From assembly GCF_047717795.1 (NCBI RefSeq), contig NZ_CP159808.1:1984001-2048000 (forward strand): a stretch of 64,000 nucleotides of DNA. The letters run 5' to 3'. Position 1 is the first letter of the stretch. Every line of letters starts with the position of its first letter. The position numbers and the translations under genes were made by a program. The notes below the pieces were generated by a model. The model saw nothing but the letters and a program-made list of their open reading frames with translations, had not been told where the DNA came from and made no database searches. Below are positions 1 to 8,452 of this stretch, in pieces. The DNA comes from Marisalimonas sp016777705 (lineage in GTDB: Bacteria > Pseudomonadota > Alphaproteobacteria > Puniceispirillales > Marisalimonadaceae).

Positions 1-1290
1 ATAGCTTGGGTAATAGCACTCTCAACAGATATTTTTGGAAATGAAGAATGGGCAGTAAGGTTATGTTCTCCACTAATACATCTTTTTATCGCAGTTACCC
101 TATGGGGAACGTCTTATATTGCTTTCGGAGCGAAGGCCGGCAAAATTGCTGCATTAATATGGATTTTCACTCCAGCAGCATCTCTAGGAAGCTTTGTCAT
201 ATCTACAGACACTCCTTTATTATTATTTTGGTCATTTTGTATATTATTTATGTTTAAATTATTTAAGAATCAGAGCATTGTAACTGCCAGCTTAGTTGGC
301 ATGTTTCTTGGTCTTGCTTTCTTGTCTAAATATGCAGCTTTATATTTTCTTATATTCTTAATTTTATGGTGGTTAGTTTATGATAGAAGTAAGAACTTAA
401 GTATTAAAAATCTATTTATTATAATTATAACAAGTATATTAATTGCAAGTGGGAATATATATTGGAACTATATAAATGACTTTGTTACAGTGAGTCATAC
501 AGTTTCAAATGCAGATCTTTCAGAAATTATATTGAACTATAAAAACGTAGTTGACTTTTTATCCTCTCAATTAGTCGTTTTTGGACCGATATTTTTACTC
601 TTATACATTTTCCTCTCATTTGATATTTTTCTTAAGAAAGGAAATATTTCTTTTTTAGCTTTTCTTTCTTTACCAATAATTATCCTAATAACTGTCCAAA
701 GCTTTCTTAAAATTTCAAATCCAAACTGGGCTATTACAGCATATGTAGCTGCCACAATAATTCTTAGTGCGTACGTTGTAGTACAGAAATATGTATTCAT
801 AAGAACATTTTTTAAAATTGGTTTTTTAGTAAACTTTGTTTTATCAATTTTTATTTTAAAAGTTACGCTAACAGGAAATTTTTATCCTTTAGAACTCAAG
901 TCTGATCCATTGAGAAAAACTCTTGGTTTTGAAAAAATATCGAAAAAAATAGAAAGTAACTTCCAGATAAATGAAATATCCTCAATCGTATTTGAAACTA
1001 GAGGCGACATTTCTAGATTTAACTATTATCTAAATAGAACCAATAATTTATTTAAAAATAAAATATACCTGAAAAGCAATAGTCTAAAACCAGGTAACTT
1101 CTATGAAGCTAATTATAATTATGGTGACAAACAATTTAGCTCTGGTGAAAAAGTATTAATAGTTAGCAATAAACCAAATATTACAAACTACCCTAACCTT
1201 TTAGAAATTAAACTATTAAATAAAGTATCGTTCAACACAATAAAGGATATTTATAGAACTTATTATTTATTTACTGGTATATACAAATAG
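1..1290 (+). CDS. Glycosyltransferase, PMT/ArnT-like (GT39/GT83 type), 5' partial
   Basis: The reading frame is open from base 1, so the gene starts before the window; the Met at 250 is internal. It encodes a polytopic membrane protein. The visible N-terminal part carries E-E-W-A-V-R-L followed by S-T-D-T-P-L-L-L-F-W, matching the loops of PMT/ArnT-type transferases (E-x-x-x-R-L and S-x-D-x-P-L). These enzymes move a sugar from a polyprenyl phosphate donor to lipid or protein at the periplasmic face. About eight hydrophobic segments are followed by a soluble C-terminal domain of about 100 residues. It converges with mntR, with only 3 bp between the stops. The substrate cannot be told. Confidence 0.75.
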   Translation: MAWVIALSTDIFGNEEWAVRLCSPLIHLFIAVTLWGTSYIAFGAKAGKIAALIWIFTPAASLGSFVISTDTPLLLFWSFCILFMFKLFKNQSIVTASLVGMFLGLAFLSKYAALYFLIFLILWWLVYDRSKNLSIKNLFIIIITSILIASGNIYWNYINDFVTVSHTVSNADLSEIILNYKNVVDFLSSQLVVFGPIFLLLYIFLSFDIFLKKGNISFLAFLSLPIIILITVQSFLKISNPNWAITAYVAATIILSAYVVVQKYVFIRTFFKIGFLVNFVLSIFILKVTLTGNFYPLELKSDPLRKTLGFEKISKKIESNFQINEISSIVFETRGDISRFNYYLNRTNNLFKNKIYLKSNSLKPGNFYEANYNYGDKQFSSGEKVLIVSNKPNITNYPNLLEIKLLNKVSFNTIKDIYRTYYLFTGIYK

Positions 1291-1293
1291 CTT

Positions 1294-1707
1294 TTATTTA
1301 TTATATTTTTCAAATACACTTAATGTCTCTGCACTAACATGATGTTCAATACCTTCTGCATCATTTTTGGCAGTGTCACTATTAACACCTATCTTAATTA
1401 AAAAATCATAAACGATTTCGTGTCTTTTTTTACAATAATCAGCTAAAATTTGCCCCTTGTCAGTAAGGAATATGGATCTATATGGTTTACTAACAACTAA
1501 ACCATCTCTAACTAACCGTCTAATTATACTGTTAACGGTTGGCCCCGTTACACCAAAATGCTTCGCTAAATCAACGGCCCTTGCTTCACCTGCATTTCTA
1601 ATTAAATCAGCAATCATTTCAGTATAGTCTTCTGCAGTTTCGCTGTTCCTAGCATTTCTTACTTGCTCAAACCTGTCAGAATTAAACTCTAAATCATCAT
1701 CATTCAT
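1294..1707 (-). CDS. mntR: MntR, DtxR-family manganese-responsive repressor
   Basis: This 137-residue protein has a winged helix-turn-helix at about residues 28-75 (GEARAVDLAKHFGVTGPTVN within it) and a C-terminal metal-binding dimerisation part with E-G-I-E-H-H at 118-123, the typical MntR acidic/His ligands. MntR represses Mn uptake genes, and often itself, when Mn(II) is plentiful. No Mn transporter is adjacent. A 5-4-5 inverted repeat lies just upstream at 1725-1738 and may be its operator. Length and motifs fit the proteobacterial MntR family rather than iron-sensing IdeR, which is longer and has an SH3-like domain. Confidence 0.88.
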   Translation of the reverse strand: MNDDDLEFNSDRFEQVRNARNSETAEDYTEMIADLIRNAGEARAVDLAKHFGVTGPTVNSIIRRLVRDGLVVSKPYRSIFLTDKGQILADYCKKRHEIVYDFLIKIGVNSDTAKNDAEGIEHHVSAETLSVFEKYNK

Positions 1708-1724
1708 AAATTAACTCACAAAAG

Positions 1725-1738
1725 TTAGCTTATGCTAA
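1725..1738. promoter_or_regulatory. Candidate MntR operator (TTAGC-TTAT-GCTAA)
   Basis: A perfect 5 bp inverted repeat with a 4 bp spacer lies 17 bp upstream of the mntR start, in the 130 bp divergent region shared with the DUF1244 gene. Its position suits autoregulation. Assignment to MntR is inference from location and from the general dyad form of DtxR-family sites. Confidence 0.35.
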
Positions 1739-1837
1739 TATTTTTAAAATCTTTTTACAATTATTTATAAAATTTTTTATTGTAAATTGTTTTGAGGTAA
1801 GAGTTGTGATAACAATATGAATAAAATAGGTAATGAA

Positions 1838-2137
1838 ATGAATAATGAAAAAAGATTAAAAATAGAATCAGAAGTTTTAAAAAAACTTATAACTCATCTT
1901 CAAAAAAGAACTGATGTTCAAAATATTGATTTAATGAATCTAAGTGGTTTTTGTAGAAACTGTCTCTCCCGCTGGTATAGTGAAGCTGCTAATGAAAATG
2001 GAGTTGATCTCAATAAGGATGATGCTAAAGAAATAATATATGGAATGCCCCATTCTGTTTGGAAAGATAAATATCAAACTGAAGCTAGTGAAGATCAAAA
2101 AAATAAATTCAAAAACAAAAAAACAGAAACTCATTAG
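1838..2137 (+). CDS. DUF1244 family protein
   Basis: This small protein of about 99 residues carries the family core: D-V-Q-N-I-D-L-M-N-L-S-G-F-C-R-N-C-L-S-R-W, then A-K-E-I-I-Y-G-M-P and E-A-S-E-D-Q. The two Cys in F-C-R-N-C are conserved in the family and suggest metal or redox chemistry, but the function is unknown. An in-frame ATG exists at 1817, but the one at 1838 has AGG seven bases ahead and gives the usual family N-terminus. The stop is followed one base later by gapR, so the two are probably co-translated. Confidence 0.85.
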   Translation: MNNEKRLKIESEVLKKLITHLQKRTDVQNIDLMNLSGFCRNCLSRWYSEAANENGVDLNKDDAKEIIYGMPHSVWKDKYQTEASEDQKNKFKNKKTETH

Positions 2138-2138
2138 T

Positions 2139-2405
2139 ATGAACGAAATATTAAATGACGAAATCACAGAATCTAAATCTAAAGATGACAGACTTAAAAG
2201 CTTTATAGAAAGAATTGAAAGGCTAGAAGAAGAAAAAAGTAATATACTTGCTGACATTAAAGAAGTTTATTCAGAGGCTAAAGGGTTAGGCTATGATCCA
2301 AAAATTATGCGCAAAGTGTTAGTAATACGTAAAATGGACATAGATGAAAGGTTAGAACAAGAAGCCTTATTAGATACCTACAGAAATGCTTTAGGTATTT
2401 TTTAA
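2139..2405 (+). CDS. gapR: GapR (DUF2312), nucleoid-associated protein
   Basis: The 88-residue product is mostly a long coiled coil (F-I-E-R-I-E-R-L-E-E-E-K) followed by Y-S-E-A-K-G-L-G-Y-D and V-I-R-K-M-D-I-D-E-R, the DUF2312 signature. In Caulobacter GapR binds overtwisted AT-rich DNA and assists topoisomerases during replication. The frame stays open upstream to 2040, but that part overlaps the DUF1244 gene; the ATG at 2139 gives the family length. The family is essentially confined to alphaproteobacteria and is the strongest taxonomic marker here. Confidence 0.9.
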   Translation: MNEILNDEITESKSKDDRLKSFIERIERLEEEKSNILADIKEVYSEAKGLGYDPKIMRKVLVIRKMDIDERLEQEALLDTYRNALGIF

Positions 2406-2408
2406 AAT

Positions 2409-3320
2409 ATGGCGGATCACTTTGGAGATAAACTTGTTAAAAAGATTAGAGACACAAAATCATTCTTATGCCTAGGTGTTGATCCTCATCTAGACTTAAT
2501 ACCTAATATTTTTGATCTTCAAAATAATTCCTCAAACATTATAACCAAAGTTGAAAAATTTTGTTTTTCACTTTTAGACAGTGCTAAAGATTTAGTGCCT
2601 GCAATAAAACCCCAAATTGCGCTATTTGAACAGCTTGGTCCAGACGGTATGAAGCTACTTGCGTCTTTATGTAAATATGCACAATCTCTGAATTTTTTGA
2701 TCATTATGGATGCAAAAAGAGGCGACATAGGAAGCACCAGTCAAGCATATGCAAACGCATATTTGGGAAAAAATGCTCCCTACCCAAGTAATGCTATGAC
2801 TATTAATCCATGGTTAGGAATTGACAGTTTAGAGCCTTTTTTTAAAAAAGCTTCTGAAACAAGCAGCGGGTTATTTGTTTTAGTGCATACAAGTAATAAA
2901 GGTTCAAAAGATATTCAAGAGATGCCTCTTACCAATGGTGCTAAATGCTATGAACATTTAGCTAAATTGTTAAGACCTATTATAGAAAATCAGAAAGGTG
3001 ATCTAGGTTTGTCGTCAATAGGAATTGTTTCAGGAGCGACATTTAAGGATGAATCTTTAGCATTAAGAAAATTACTACCAAGTGCTCCATTTCTAATTCC
3101 AGGTTATGGCGCTCAAGGTGCTTCAGCTAAGGATGCATGTGCGCCTTTAATAAAGGATTCAGCATTTCCAAACCTTCTAAATTTTGGCTTAATAAACGCC
3201 TCAAGAAGCATATTGTTTCCAGAAGAAGCATATTTAGCCAAAAATATTGAAGAGTGGAAAAAGATAATTTTGAATAAAATAAATTCTACTAACAACGAGC
3301 TAATTAATATTAACAATTAA
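2409..3320 (+). CDS. pyrF: Orotidine 5'-phosphate decarboxylase, type 2
   Basis: It decarboxylates OMP to UMP in the last step of de novo pyrimidine synthesis. The 303-residue length and the F-L-C-L-G-V-D-P start (19-26) mark the long type 2 subfamily rather than the 230-residue type common in proteobacteria. The catalytic set D101-A-K103-R-G-D106-I-G-S-T is intact, and G-I-V-S-G-A-T lies in the phosphate-binding region. It starts 3 bp after gapR and precedes queF by 13 bp, suggesting one transcript. Another pyrimidine gene, pyrC, lies at 8453. Confidence 0.92.
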   Translation: MADHFGDKLVKKIRDTKSFLCLGVDPHLDLIPNIFDLQNNSSNIITKVEKFCFSLLDSAKDLVPAIKPQIALFEQLGPDGMKLLASLCKYAQSLNFLIIMDAKRGDIGSTSQAYANAYLGKNAPYPSNAMTINPWLGIDSLEPFFKKASETSSGLFVLVHTSNKGSKDIQEMPLTNGAKCYEHLAKLLRPIIENQKGDLGLSSIGIVSGATFKDESLALRKLLPSAPFLIPGYGAQGASAKDACAPLIKDSAFPNLLNFGLINASRSILFPEEAYLAKNIEEWKKIILNKINSTNNELININN

Positions 3321-3333
3321 GTGAGATATCTTC

Positions 3334-3795
3334 ATGAGTAAATCAAATAAAGACTTAAATGCTCTTGGCTATAAAAGTAAAATCCCTGACTTTCCAGACA
3401 AACATATTCTTGAAAAAGTAGATAATCCAAAAATTGGGCTTGATTATTTAATAAGGTTTACATGTCCAGAATTTACGTCAATATGCCCAGTTACATCTCA
3501 ACCTGATTTTGCTCATATTGTAATCGATTATGTTCCTAGTCAATTTATAGTAGAGAGTAAATCTTTTAAATTATATCTTTTAGGATACAGAAACCATGGT
3601 GCCTTTCATGAAGATTGTACAATTTCAATTGCTCAAGATATTGTTGAATTATTGTCTCCTAAATGGTTAAGAATTGGCGGTTACTGGTATCCAAGAGGTG
3701 GAATTCCTATTGATATATTTTGGCAAACAAGTGAGCAACCTAAAAACCTATTTATACCTATTCACAATGTAGATAATTACCGAGGCAGGGGATAA
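3334..3795 (+). CDS. queF: QueF, NADPH-dependent preQ0 reductase
   Basis: It reduces the nitrile of 7-cyano-7-deazaguanine to preQ1 for queuosine tRNA modification. The unimodular 153-residue form is present, with Cys51 (S-I-C-P-V-T) as the thioimide nucleophile, Asp58 as the proton donor, and the QueF motif E-S-K-S-F-K at 74-79 followed by Y-R-N-H and F-H-E at 85-93. It sits 13 bp after pyrF. No preQ1 riboswitch is visible in the short upstream gap. Confidence 0.95.
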   Translation: MSKSNKDLNALGYKSKIPDFPDKHILEKVDNPKIGLDYLIRFTCPEFTSICPVTSQPDFAHIVIDYVPSQFIVESKSFKLYLLGYRNHGAFHEDCTISIAQDIVELLSPKWLRIGGYWYPRGGIPIDIFWQTSEQPKNLFIPIHNVDNYRGRG

Positions 3796-3844
3796 CTTAA
3801 ATATTTAAGTTGATAGTTTGCAAATTAGTGTATATGCACATTAT

Positions 3845-4261
3845 ATGAATGATACTTCTTGTATGTGTATATCCATTAGAAAGGCCGCTAATCATATTTC
3901 AAAAGTGTATGATCGTGAATTATCTGTCCTTGATATTAAGATTACTCAATACAGCGCGCTAAAAAATATTCAAGCCTTAGGCAATCCATCTGTAAATGAA
4001 ATATCAAAAAAATTAGATCTTGAAAGAACGACCGTGTTACGTAACTTAGATAAGCTTAAGAAAATGGATCTTATTTCTTATAAAAAAAATGATGTATATA
4101 AAGTAAAAGTTATTAGCCTAACTGTTAATGGCAGGAAAAAACTAAATGATGCAAAGGTTATCTGGGAGAAAACTCAACAAAATTTTCTAAATGCCTTTGG
4201 ATCAAATAATAAAAATCAATTTGATACTTTGATGAATAAAATTAGTAAATTAAATTTTTAA
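3845..4261 (+). CDS. MarR-family transcriptional regulator
   Basis: This protein of about 138 residues has a winged helix-turn-helix: P-S-V-N-E-I-S-K-K-L-D-L-E-R-T-T-V-L-R-N is the recognition region and a basic wing follows. The N-terminus C-M-C-I-S-I-R-K-A-A is typical of a MarR subgroup that keeps two Cys. The frame opens earlier at a TTG (3818), but no Shine-Dalgarno precedes either start and the ATG gives the usual length. It lies 20 bp ahead of the MFS gene and probably controls it in response to that pump's substrate, which is inference. Confidence 0.8.
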   Translation: MNDTSCMCISIRKAANHISKVYDRELSVLDIKITQYSALKNIQALGNPSVNEISKKLDLERTTVLRNLDKLKKMDLISYKKNDVYKVKVISLTVNGRKKLNDAKVIWEKTQQNFLNAFGSNNKNQFDTLMNKISKLNF

Positions 4262-4281
4262 TTACTAATAGGGGGAATAAA

Positions 4282-5496
4282 ATGGAGACAAAGAAAGTTG
4301 ATTGGCAATTAGTAATTCTTGTTTGCTCAATCATAATCATTATGATTATGGGTGTAAGGCAATCTTTAGGTTTGTTCTTAGATCCAATTACTAACTTCAT
4401 GAAAAGCGGAAAAGAGTTTTTTTCTTTTGCTATAGGTGTTCAAGCAATTATTTGGGGACTTGTTACATTTTTTTTAGGAATTCTTATAGATAAGTTAGGA
4501 CCTCAAAAAGTTCTTGCATTTGGAATTATTTCATATTCATCTGGCATTTTTCTGATGAGCAATCCAACTTCTGAATTCGTATTATTTTCTGCTACAACTC
4601 TTATGGGGTTTGGACTTGGTGGCGCTGGAATGGCTACCATGGTAAGTATAGCAGGCAAAGTAGCTCCAATTAATAAACGCTCTCTTGCAATGGGCCTAGT
4701 TGCTGCAGCCGCTTCGTTTGGACAATTTGCCGTTGTGCTTCCTACTATGTGGATGAACAAGGAGTTTGGTTGGGAGGTGAGTTTAGTAGTCTTAGCTTCG
4801 ATTTCAATTAGTCTATTGCTACTCCTACCACTCCTCAATAGCACAAATGAAAAAAATAGTAATGTTCAAGATTTTGGAAATAGCTTACAACAAACTATTA
4901 TGTTTTCTCTTAAAGAAAGAAATTACATATTATTAATTTCAGGTTTTTTTGTATGTGGATTTCACGTTACTTTTATTGCTTTACATCTTCCCGCAGATCT
5001 AATCTCTAAAGGTATTTCAGCTGAAATAGCTGGTTGGTCATTAGCTATTATAGGTGTAACAAATATAATAGGAACCTTAGGATTTGGATGGCTTGGTGGG
5101 AAAGTTAAAAAACCTATGCCATTATCAATTATATATTTGTTAAGATCCGTAACAATTACAATATTTGTACTTTCACCCCCATCACCATTTATTGCTTTAT
5201 TATTTGGAGCTGTAATTGGGATATTATGGTTAGCAACAGTACCAATGACCAATGCCATTATACTTTCTTTTATAGGACCCAAATATTTAGCCACTTTATC
5301 TGGCATCTGTTTTATTTGCCATCAAATAGGCGCAGTTTTAGGAGCTTGGTTAGGTGGAAGGTTTTTTGATATTTATGGAAGTTATGAAAATATGTGGTGG
5401 TTAAGTGTAGGTTTAGGAATTATTGCATTTCTTCTAACAATAACAGTTAAAGAAGAGCCATTCTCCGTTAATTCAGAAATTAAGCAGCCATCCTAA
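4282..5496 (+). CDS. MFS transporter, monocarboxylate/OFA-like
   Basis: The 404-residue protein has about twelve transmembrane segments. The G-V-R-Q-S-L-G-L-F start after TM1 and I-L-I-D-K-L-G-P-Q-K in loop 2-3 match the MFS group that includes monocarboxylate and oxalate/formate-type carriers. A strong ribosome site (GGGGGA at 4271-4276) precedes the ATG. The MarR gene just upstream is the likely regulator. The gene converges with aacS and the two overlap by 4 bp, so the substrate could be a small carboxylate; that is inference only. Confidence 0.78.
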   Translation: METKKVDWQLVILVCSIIIIMIMGVRQSLGLFLDPITNFMKSGKEFFSFAIGVQAIIWGLVTFFLGILIDKLGPQKVLAFGIISYSSGIFLMSNPTSEFVLFSATTLMGFGLGGAGMATMVSIAGKVAPINKRSLAMGLVAAAASFGQFAVVLPTMWMNKEFGWEVSLVVLASISISLLLLLPLLNSTNEKNSNVQDFGNSLQQTIMFSLKERNYILLISGFFVCGFHVTFIALHLPADLISKGISAEIAGWSLAIIGVTNIIGTLGFGWLGGKVKKPMPLSIIYLLRSVTITIFVLSPPSPFIALLFGAVIGILWLATVPMTNAIILSFIGPKYLATLSGICFICHQIGAVLGAWLGGRFFDIYGSYENMWWLSVGLGIIAFLLTITVKEEPFSVNSEIKQPS

Positions 5497-7460
5497 AAAC
5501 TCAACTCCTTAATGTTTTTGTATTCGTCTAAGCACTCTGGGTTAGCTAAAGCTGTCTCATTATTAATTTTTTTATTATGAACTAAATCTCGAACTGCCAA
5601 TTCTGCAATTTTACCAGATTTAGTTCTTGGTATATCATTAACTACAATGATCTTTGCTGGAACATGCCTTGGGGATGCCCCTATTTTTATTTTAGTTTTA
5701 ATTTTATTAATTAAGTCTTCCGTCAAATCAACGCCTTGACTAAGTCTTACAAAAAGGACAACTCTGGTGTCACCTTGCCATATTTGACCGATAACTAAAC
5801 CTTCAACAACTTCTTCTATTTGTTCAACTTGTCTATATATTTCAGCTGTACCAATCCGAACTCCTCCAGGGTTCAGAGTTGCATCTGATCTTCCAAAAAT
5901 TATAAAGCCATTATTTTCAGTTTTTAAAATATAATCACCATGACACCATACATTTTTATATTTGCTGAAATAAGCATCATGATATTTTTCATTGTTTTCA
6001 TCATTCCAAAAATATAATGGCATAGTAGGAAAACTCTGAGTGCAAACTAGCTCGCCTTTTTCATTTTTAATAGATAATCCATTATCATTATAAACATGAA
6101 CATCCATACCTAAAATTGGTCCTTGTATTTCTCCTCTCCTAACAACAGACATTGGATTACCGCCAATAAAGCAACCTACTATATCTGTGCCCCCAGATAA
6201 ACTTGCAACTGAGACGTCTTTTTTTATGGCTTTATATATATAATCAAAACTCTCATGGACCAAAGGAGATCCCGTTGAACCTATTATTTCTAGTTCTGTT
6301 AACTTATAATTATCAATTATATTAATATTTTCCTTGCTAAGAGCGTCAATATATTTTGCCGAAACTCCCATAAAGTTTACTTTTTCTTTATCAACATAAC
6401 TCCATAATACTTCTGGGTTCGGGGAAAAAGGTGAACCGTCATATAAATAAATTGTGGATTTGAGTAATAATCCCGAAACCAACCAATTCCACATCATCCA
6501 CCCACATGTTGTAAAATAGAATACCTTACTTTTTTTAATTGCATTTGAATGGAGTCCCATTTCAACCAGATGCTTTAGAAGAATTCCACCGTTCGAATGG
6601 ACAATACACTTGGGCTTACCAGTAGTCCCACTAGAAAACATTATATAAAGAGGATCATCTAAACTTAGAGGTTCAAAAGATATAACTTTAGTAGAATATT
6701 CTTCTAGAATAGAGGTGTAGTCTACAAATTTATTAGAATTATATTGTGTTTCAATACCTAGAAGTGGTGTTACAGCTACTTTTTGTAAAGAGGGTAGAGC
6801 TTTAACAACGTCTAAAACTTTGTTTGTTATATTAACCGCTTTACCATTATACCAGTACCCATCTGTAGTGAGCAAAATCTTAGGTTCAATTTGACCAAAT
6901 CTATCTAAAACTCCTTCAACACCAAAATCTGGTGATGCAGAAGAAAAAATTGCACCGATAGATGAAGCGGCTAACATCATCATTACAGTTTCAGGCATAT
7001 TAGGCATATAGGCTGCAACTCTATCTCCCTTAACAATGCCCTCTTCTTTCAAAAAATTTGCTAGCGTAGCAACTTGAGTTTTCAGTTCTTTCCAAGACAC
7101 CTCTTTTCTGATTTTATCTTCAGATTTAAATACAATTGCAGGCCCAGATATGTTTCCTGAAAGCATGTTTTCAGCGTAATTTACTTTACCATTAGGAAAA
7201 AATTTACTTCCTGGCATTTTGTTTACAGGATCAATATATGGATTCGTTCCCTTAGAACCAATAATACCAAAAAAGTCCCAAATTAATTCCCAAAACTGTG
7301 TTTTATTTTCTATTGACCAGGTATGTAATTCAGAAAAGCTCGATAGATTAATATTATATTTTTTATTGATATTTTGCATGAATTTGTGCATCTGCGAAGA
7401 TTCTGCTCTTTTATCAGACGGCGACCAAATAACTTCATTAGAGACAGTTTCTTTTTCCAT
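5493..7460 (-). CDS. aacS: Acetoacetyl-CoA synthetase
   Basis: It activates acetoacetate to acetoacetyl-CoA with ATP (EC 6.2.1.16), for ketone-body, leucine or PHB-derived carbon use. The 655-residue length and the N-terminal acetyl-CoA-synthetase cap (W-S-I-E-N-K-T-Q-F-W-E-L) fit the family. The P-loop F-S-S-G-T-T-G-K-P-K is at 275-284, the A5-type motif G-R-S-D-A-T-L-N-P-G-G-V-R-I-G is present, and the C-terminal P-R-T-K-S-G-K holds the adenylation lysine. The W-M-M-W-N-W motif is characteristic of AacS. It lies 18 bp after the pterin dehydratase gene on the same strand. Confidence 0.93.
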   Translation of the reverse strand: MEKETVSNEVIWSPSDKRAESSQMHKFMQNINKKYNINLSSFSELHTWSIENKTQFWELIWDFFGIIGSKGTNPYIDPVNKMPGSKFFPNGKVNYAENMLSGNISGPAIVFKSEDKIRKEVSWKELKTQVATLANFLKEEGIVKGDRVAAYMPNMPETVMMMLAASSIGAIFSSASPDFGVEGVLDRFGQIEPKILLTTDGYWYNGKAVNITNKVLDVVKALPSLQKVAVTPLLGIETQYNSNKFVDYTSILEEYSTKVISFEPLSLDDPLYIMFSSGTTGKPKCIVHSNGGILLKHLVEMGLHSNAIKKSKVFYFTTCGWMMWNWLVSGLLLKSTIYLYDGSPFSPNPEVLWSYVDKEKVNFMGVSAKYIDALSKENINIIDNYKLTELEIIGSTGSPLVHESFDYIYKAIKKDVSVASLSGGTDIVGCFIGGNPMSVVRRGEIQGPILGMDVHVYNDNGLSIKNEKGELVCTQSFPTMPLYFWNDENNEKYHDAYFSKYKNVWCHGDYILKTENNGFIIFGRSDATLNPGGVRIGTAEIYRQVEQIEEVVEGLVIGQIWQGDTRVVLFVRLSQGVDLTEDLINKIKTKIKIGASPRHVPAKIIVVNDIPRTKSGKIAELAVRDLVHNKKINNETALANPECLDEYKNIKELSF

Positions 7461-7478
7461 AACTATTTACTTAGATTG

Positions 7479-7775
7479 TTAATTAAAGTTTTTGTAGGAT
7501 TTATCAGCAAAAAGAGCCATATCATAATCTAATTTAGAGACTCCTCCTATATCATGGGTGGTCAAAGTTATTATAACTTTATTATAAACATTTTCCCATT
7601 CTGGATGATGATTTATTTGTTCTGCCTTCATAGCAATCGATGTCATAAAAGAAAACGCTTGCTTAAAATCAGAAAACTTAAAGAGCTTAGTATATGCATC
7701 TCTTCCATCAGATACTTTTTCCCAACCCTTAATCTCCTGAAATTTGTTTTTAATTTCCTCACATGCCATTTCCAA
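7479..7775 (-). CDS. phhB: 4a-hydroxytetrahydrobiopterin dehydratase (PCD/DCoH family)
   Basis: It dehydrates 4a-hydroxytetrahydropterin and so recycles the cofactor of aromatic amino acid hydroxylases. The 98-residue protein has the catalytic cluster H56-H57-P-E-W60 and the third His in T-T-H-D at 74. No phenylalanine hydroxylase gene lies in the window; in many marine bacteria PCD homologues occur without it and may serve molybdopterin or folate chemistry. Its start overlaps the end of the FMN reductase gene by 17 bp, and aacS follows. Confidence 0.88.
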   Translation of the reverse strand: MEMACEEIKNKFQEIKGWEKVSDGRDAYTKLFKFSDFKQAFSFMTSIAMKAEQINHHPEWENVYNKVIITLTTHDIGGVSKLDYDMALFADKSYKNFN

Positions 7776-8358
7776 AATCCTTTCTATTAATTAATTCTCT
7801 TAACGGTTTCATATTAGATACATATGCTAAAAGTATTTTTAGGACATAATCAATTCGATCGTCTAACCACTCAGGAATATTATCTCCATGGTTTCCTGGA
7901 TTAAACTCTTCTACATTTCTAATAATAATATTCTCTGGTATCCACATTATATGTGTGTTTTTATAAGAAGAAGACCTCAACTCAGTGATTGGATAGGCCC
8001 CACCGTTTCCGCTGCTAACTGATACAATTAAGCCAGGTTTATGAGATAATTCTCCATCACCACAAAGTAAGAAAAAATTTTTAGCTGCTGGCGTAGCCAT
8101 GCCTCCATACTCAGGGACTACAAAAATAAAACCATCTGATTCAATTAATTTGTCAGATATTAAACGCCAAGTTTGTCCCCAAACACCTTTGCCATTTTTT
8201 TTTTCGGGTGACCAGAGTGGCAACGATGCGTCAGCTAAATCTAAAGAAAACATTTCCAAGCCTGATTTATTATTTAATAAGTTGTCATGGAGAAAATCAG
8301 AGATTCTTTTTGATTGAGAGTTTGTTCTAAGACTGGCAGAGATAATTGAGATTTTCAT
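7759..8358 (-). CDS. NADPH-dependent FMN reductase family protein
   Basis: This flavodoxin-like oxidoreductase of about 199 residues opens with K-I-S-I-I-S-A-S-L-R-T-N-S-Q-S, the FMN phosphate-binding loop of the NADPH_FMN_red family, and has the second flavin loop V-P-E-Y-G-G in mid-protein. The frame runs to a TTG at 8373, but the ATG at 8358 gives the standard N-terminus. It is first of three minus-strand genes (this, phhB, aacS). The electron acceptor is unknown; quinone, azo or chromate reductases belong to the same family. Confidence 0.82.
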   Translation of the reverse strand: MKISIISASLRTNSQSKRISDFLHDNLLNNKSGLEMFSLDLADASLPLWSPEKKNGKGVWGQTWRLISDKLIESDGFIFVVPEYGGMATPAAKNFFLLCGDGELSHKPGLIVSVSSGNGGAYPITELRSSSYKNTHIMWIPENIIIRNVEEFNPGNHGDNIPEWLDDRIDYVLKILLAYVSNMKPLRELINRKDFGNGM

Positions 8359-8382
8359 AGCAAACTTACCCAAAATTAATTA

Positions 8383-8392
8383 TTGTATACAA
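8383..8392. promoter_or_regulatory. Palindrome TTGTATACAA, possible GntR/FCD-type operator
   Basis: A perfect 10 bp palindrome lies in the 94 bp divergent gap between the FMN reductase and pyrC genes. Sites of this form are common for FadR/FCD-type GntR regulators. No GntR gene is in the window, so the regulator is unknown. Confidence 0.3.
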
Positions 8393-8452
8393 ATATGCAT
8401 ACTTTTTATTACTAACATATTAAAGTTTATTTTTAAAGATTAGATAAAAATC

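Noticed and set aside
48..257. Short plus-strand ORF of 69 codons at the window start
   Set aside because: It overlaps in another frame the open reading frame that runs from base 1 into the PMT-type gene, whose translation keeps family motifs there.
3321..3333. Possible preQ1 riboswitch before queF
   Set aside because: Only 13 bp separate pyrF from queF, too little for the aptamer.
4503..5306. Two ORFs of about 113 codons antisense to the MFS gene
   Set aside because: The sense frame encodes a clear twelve-segment transporter with a strong ribosome site.
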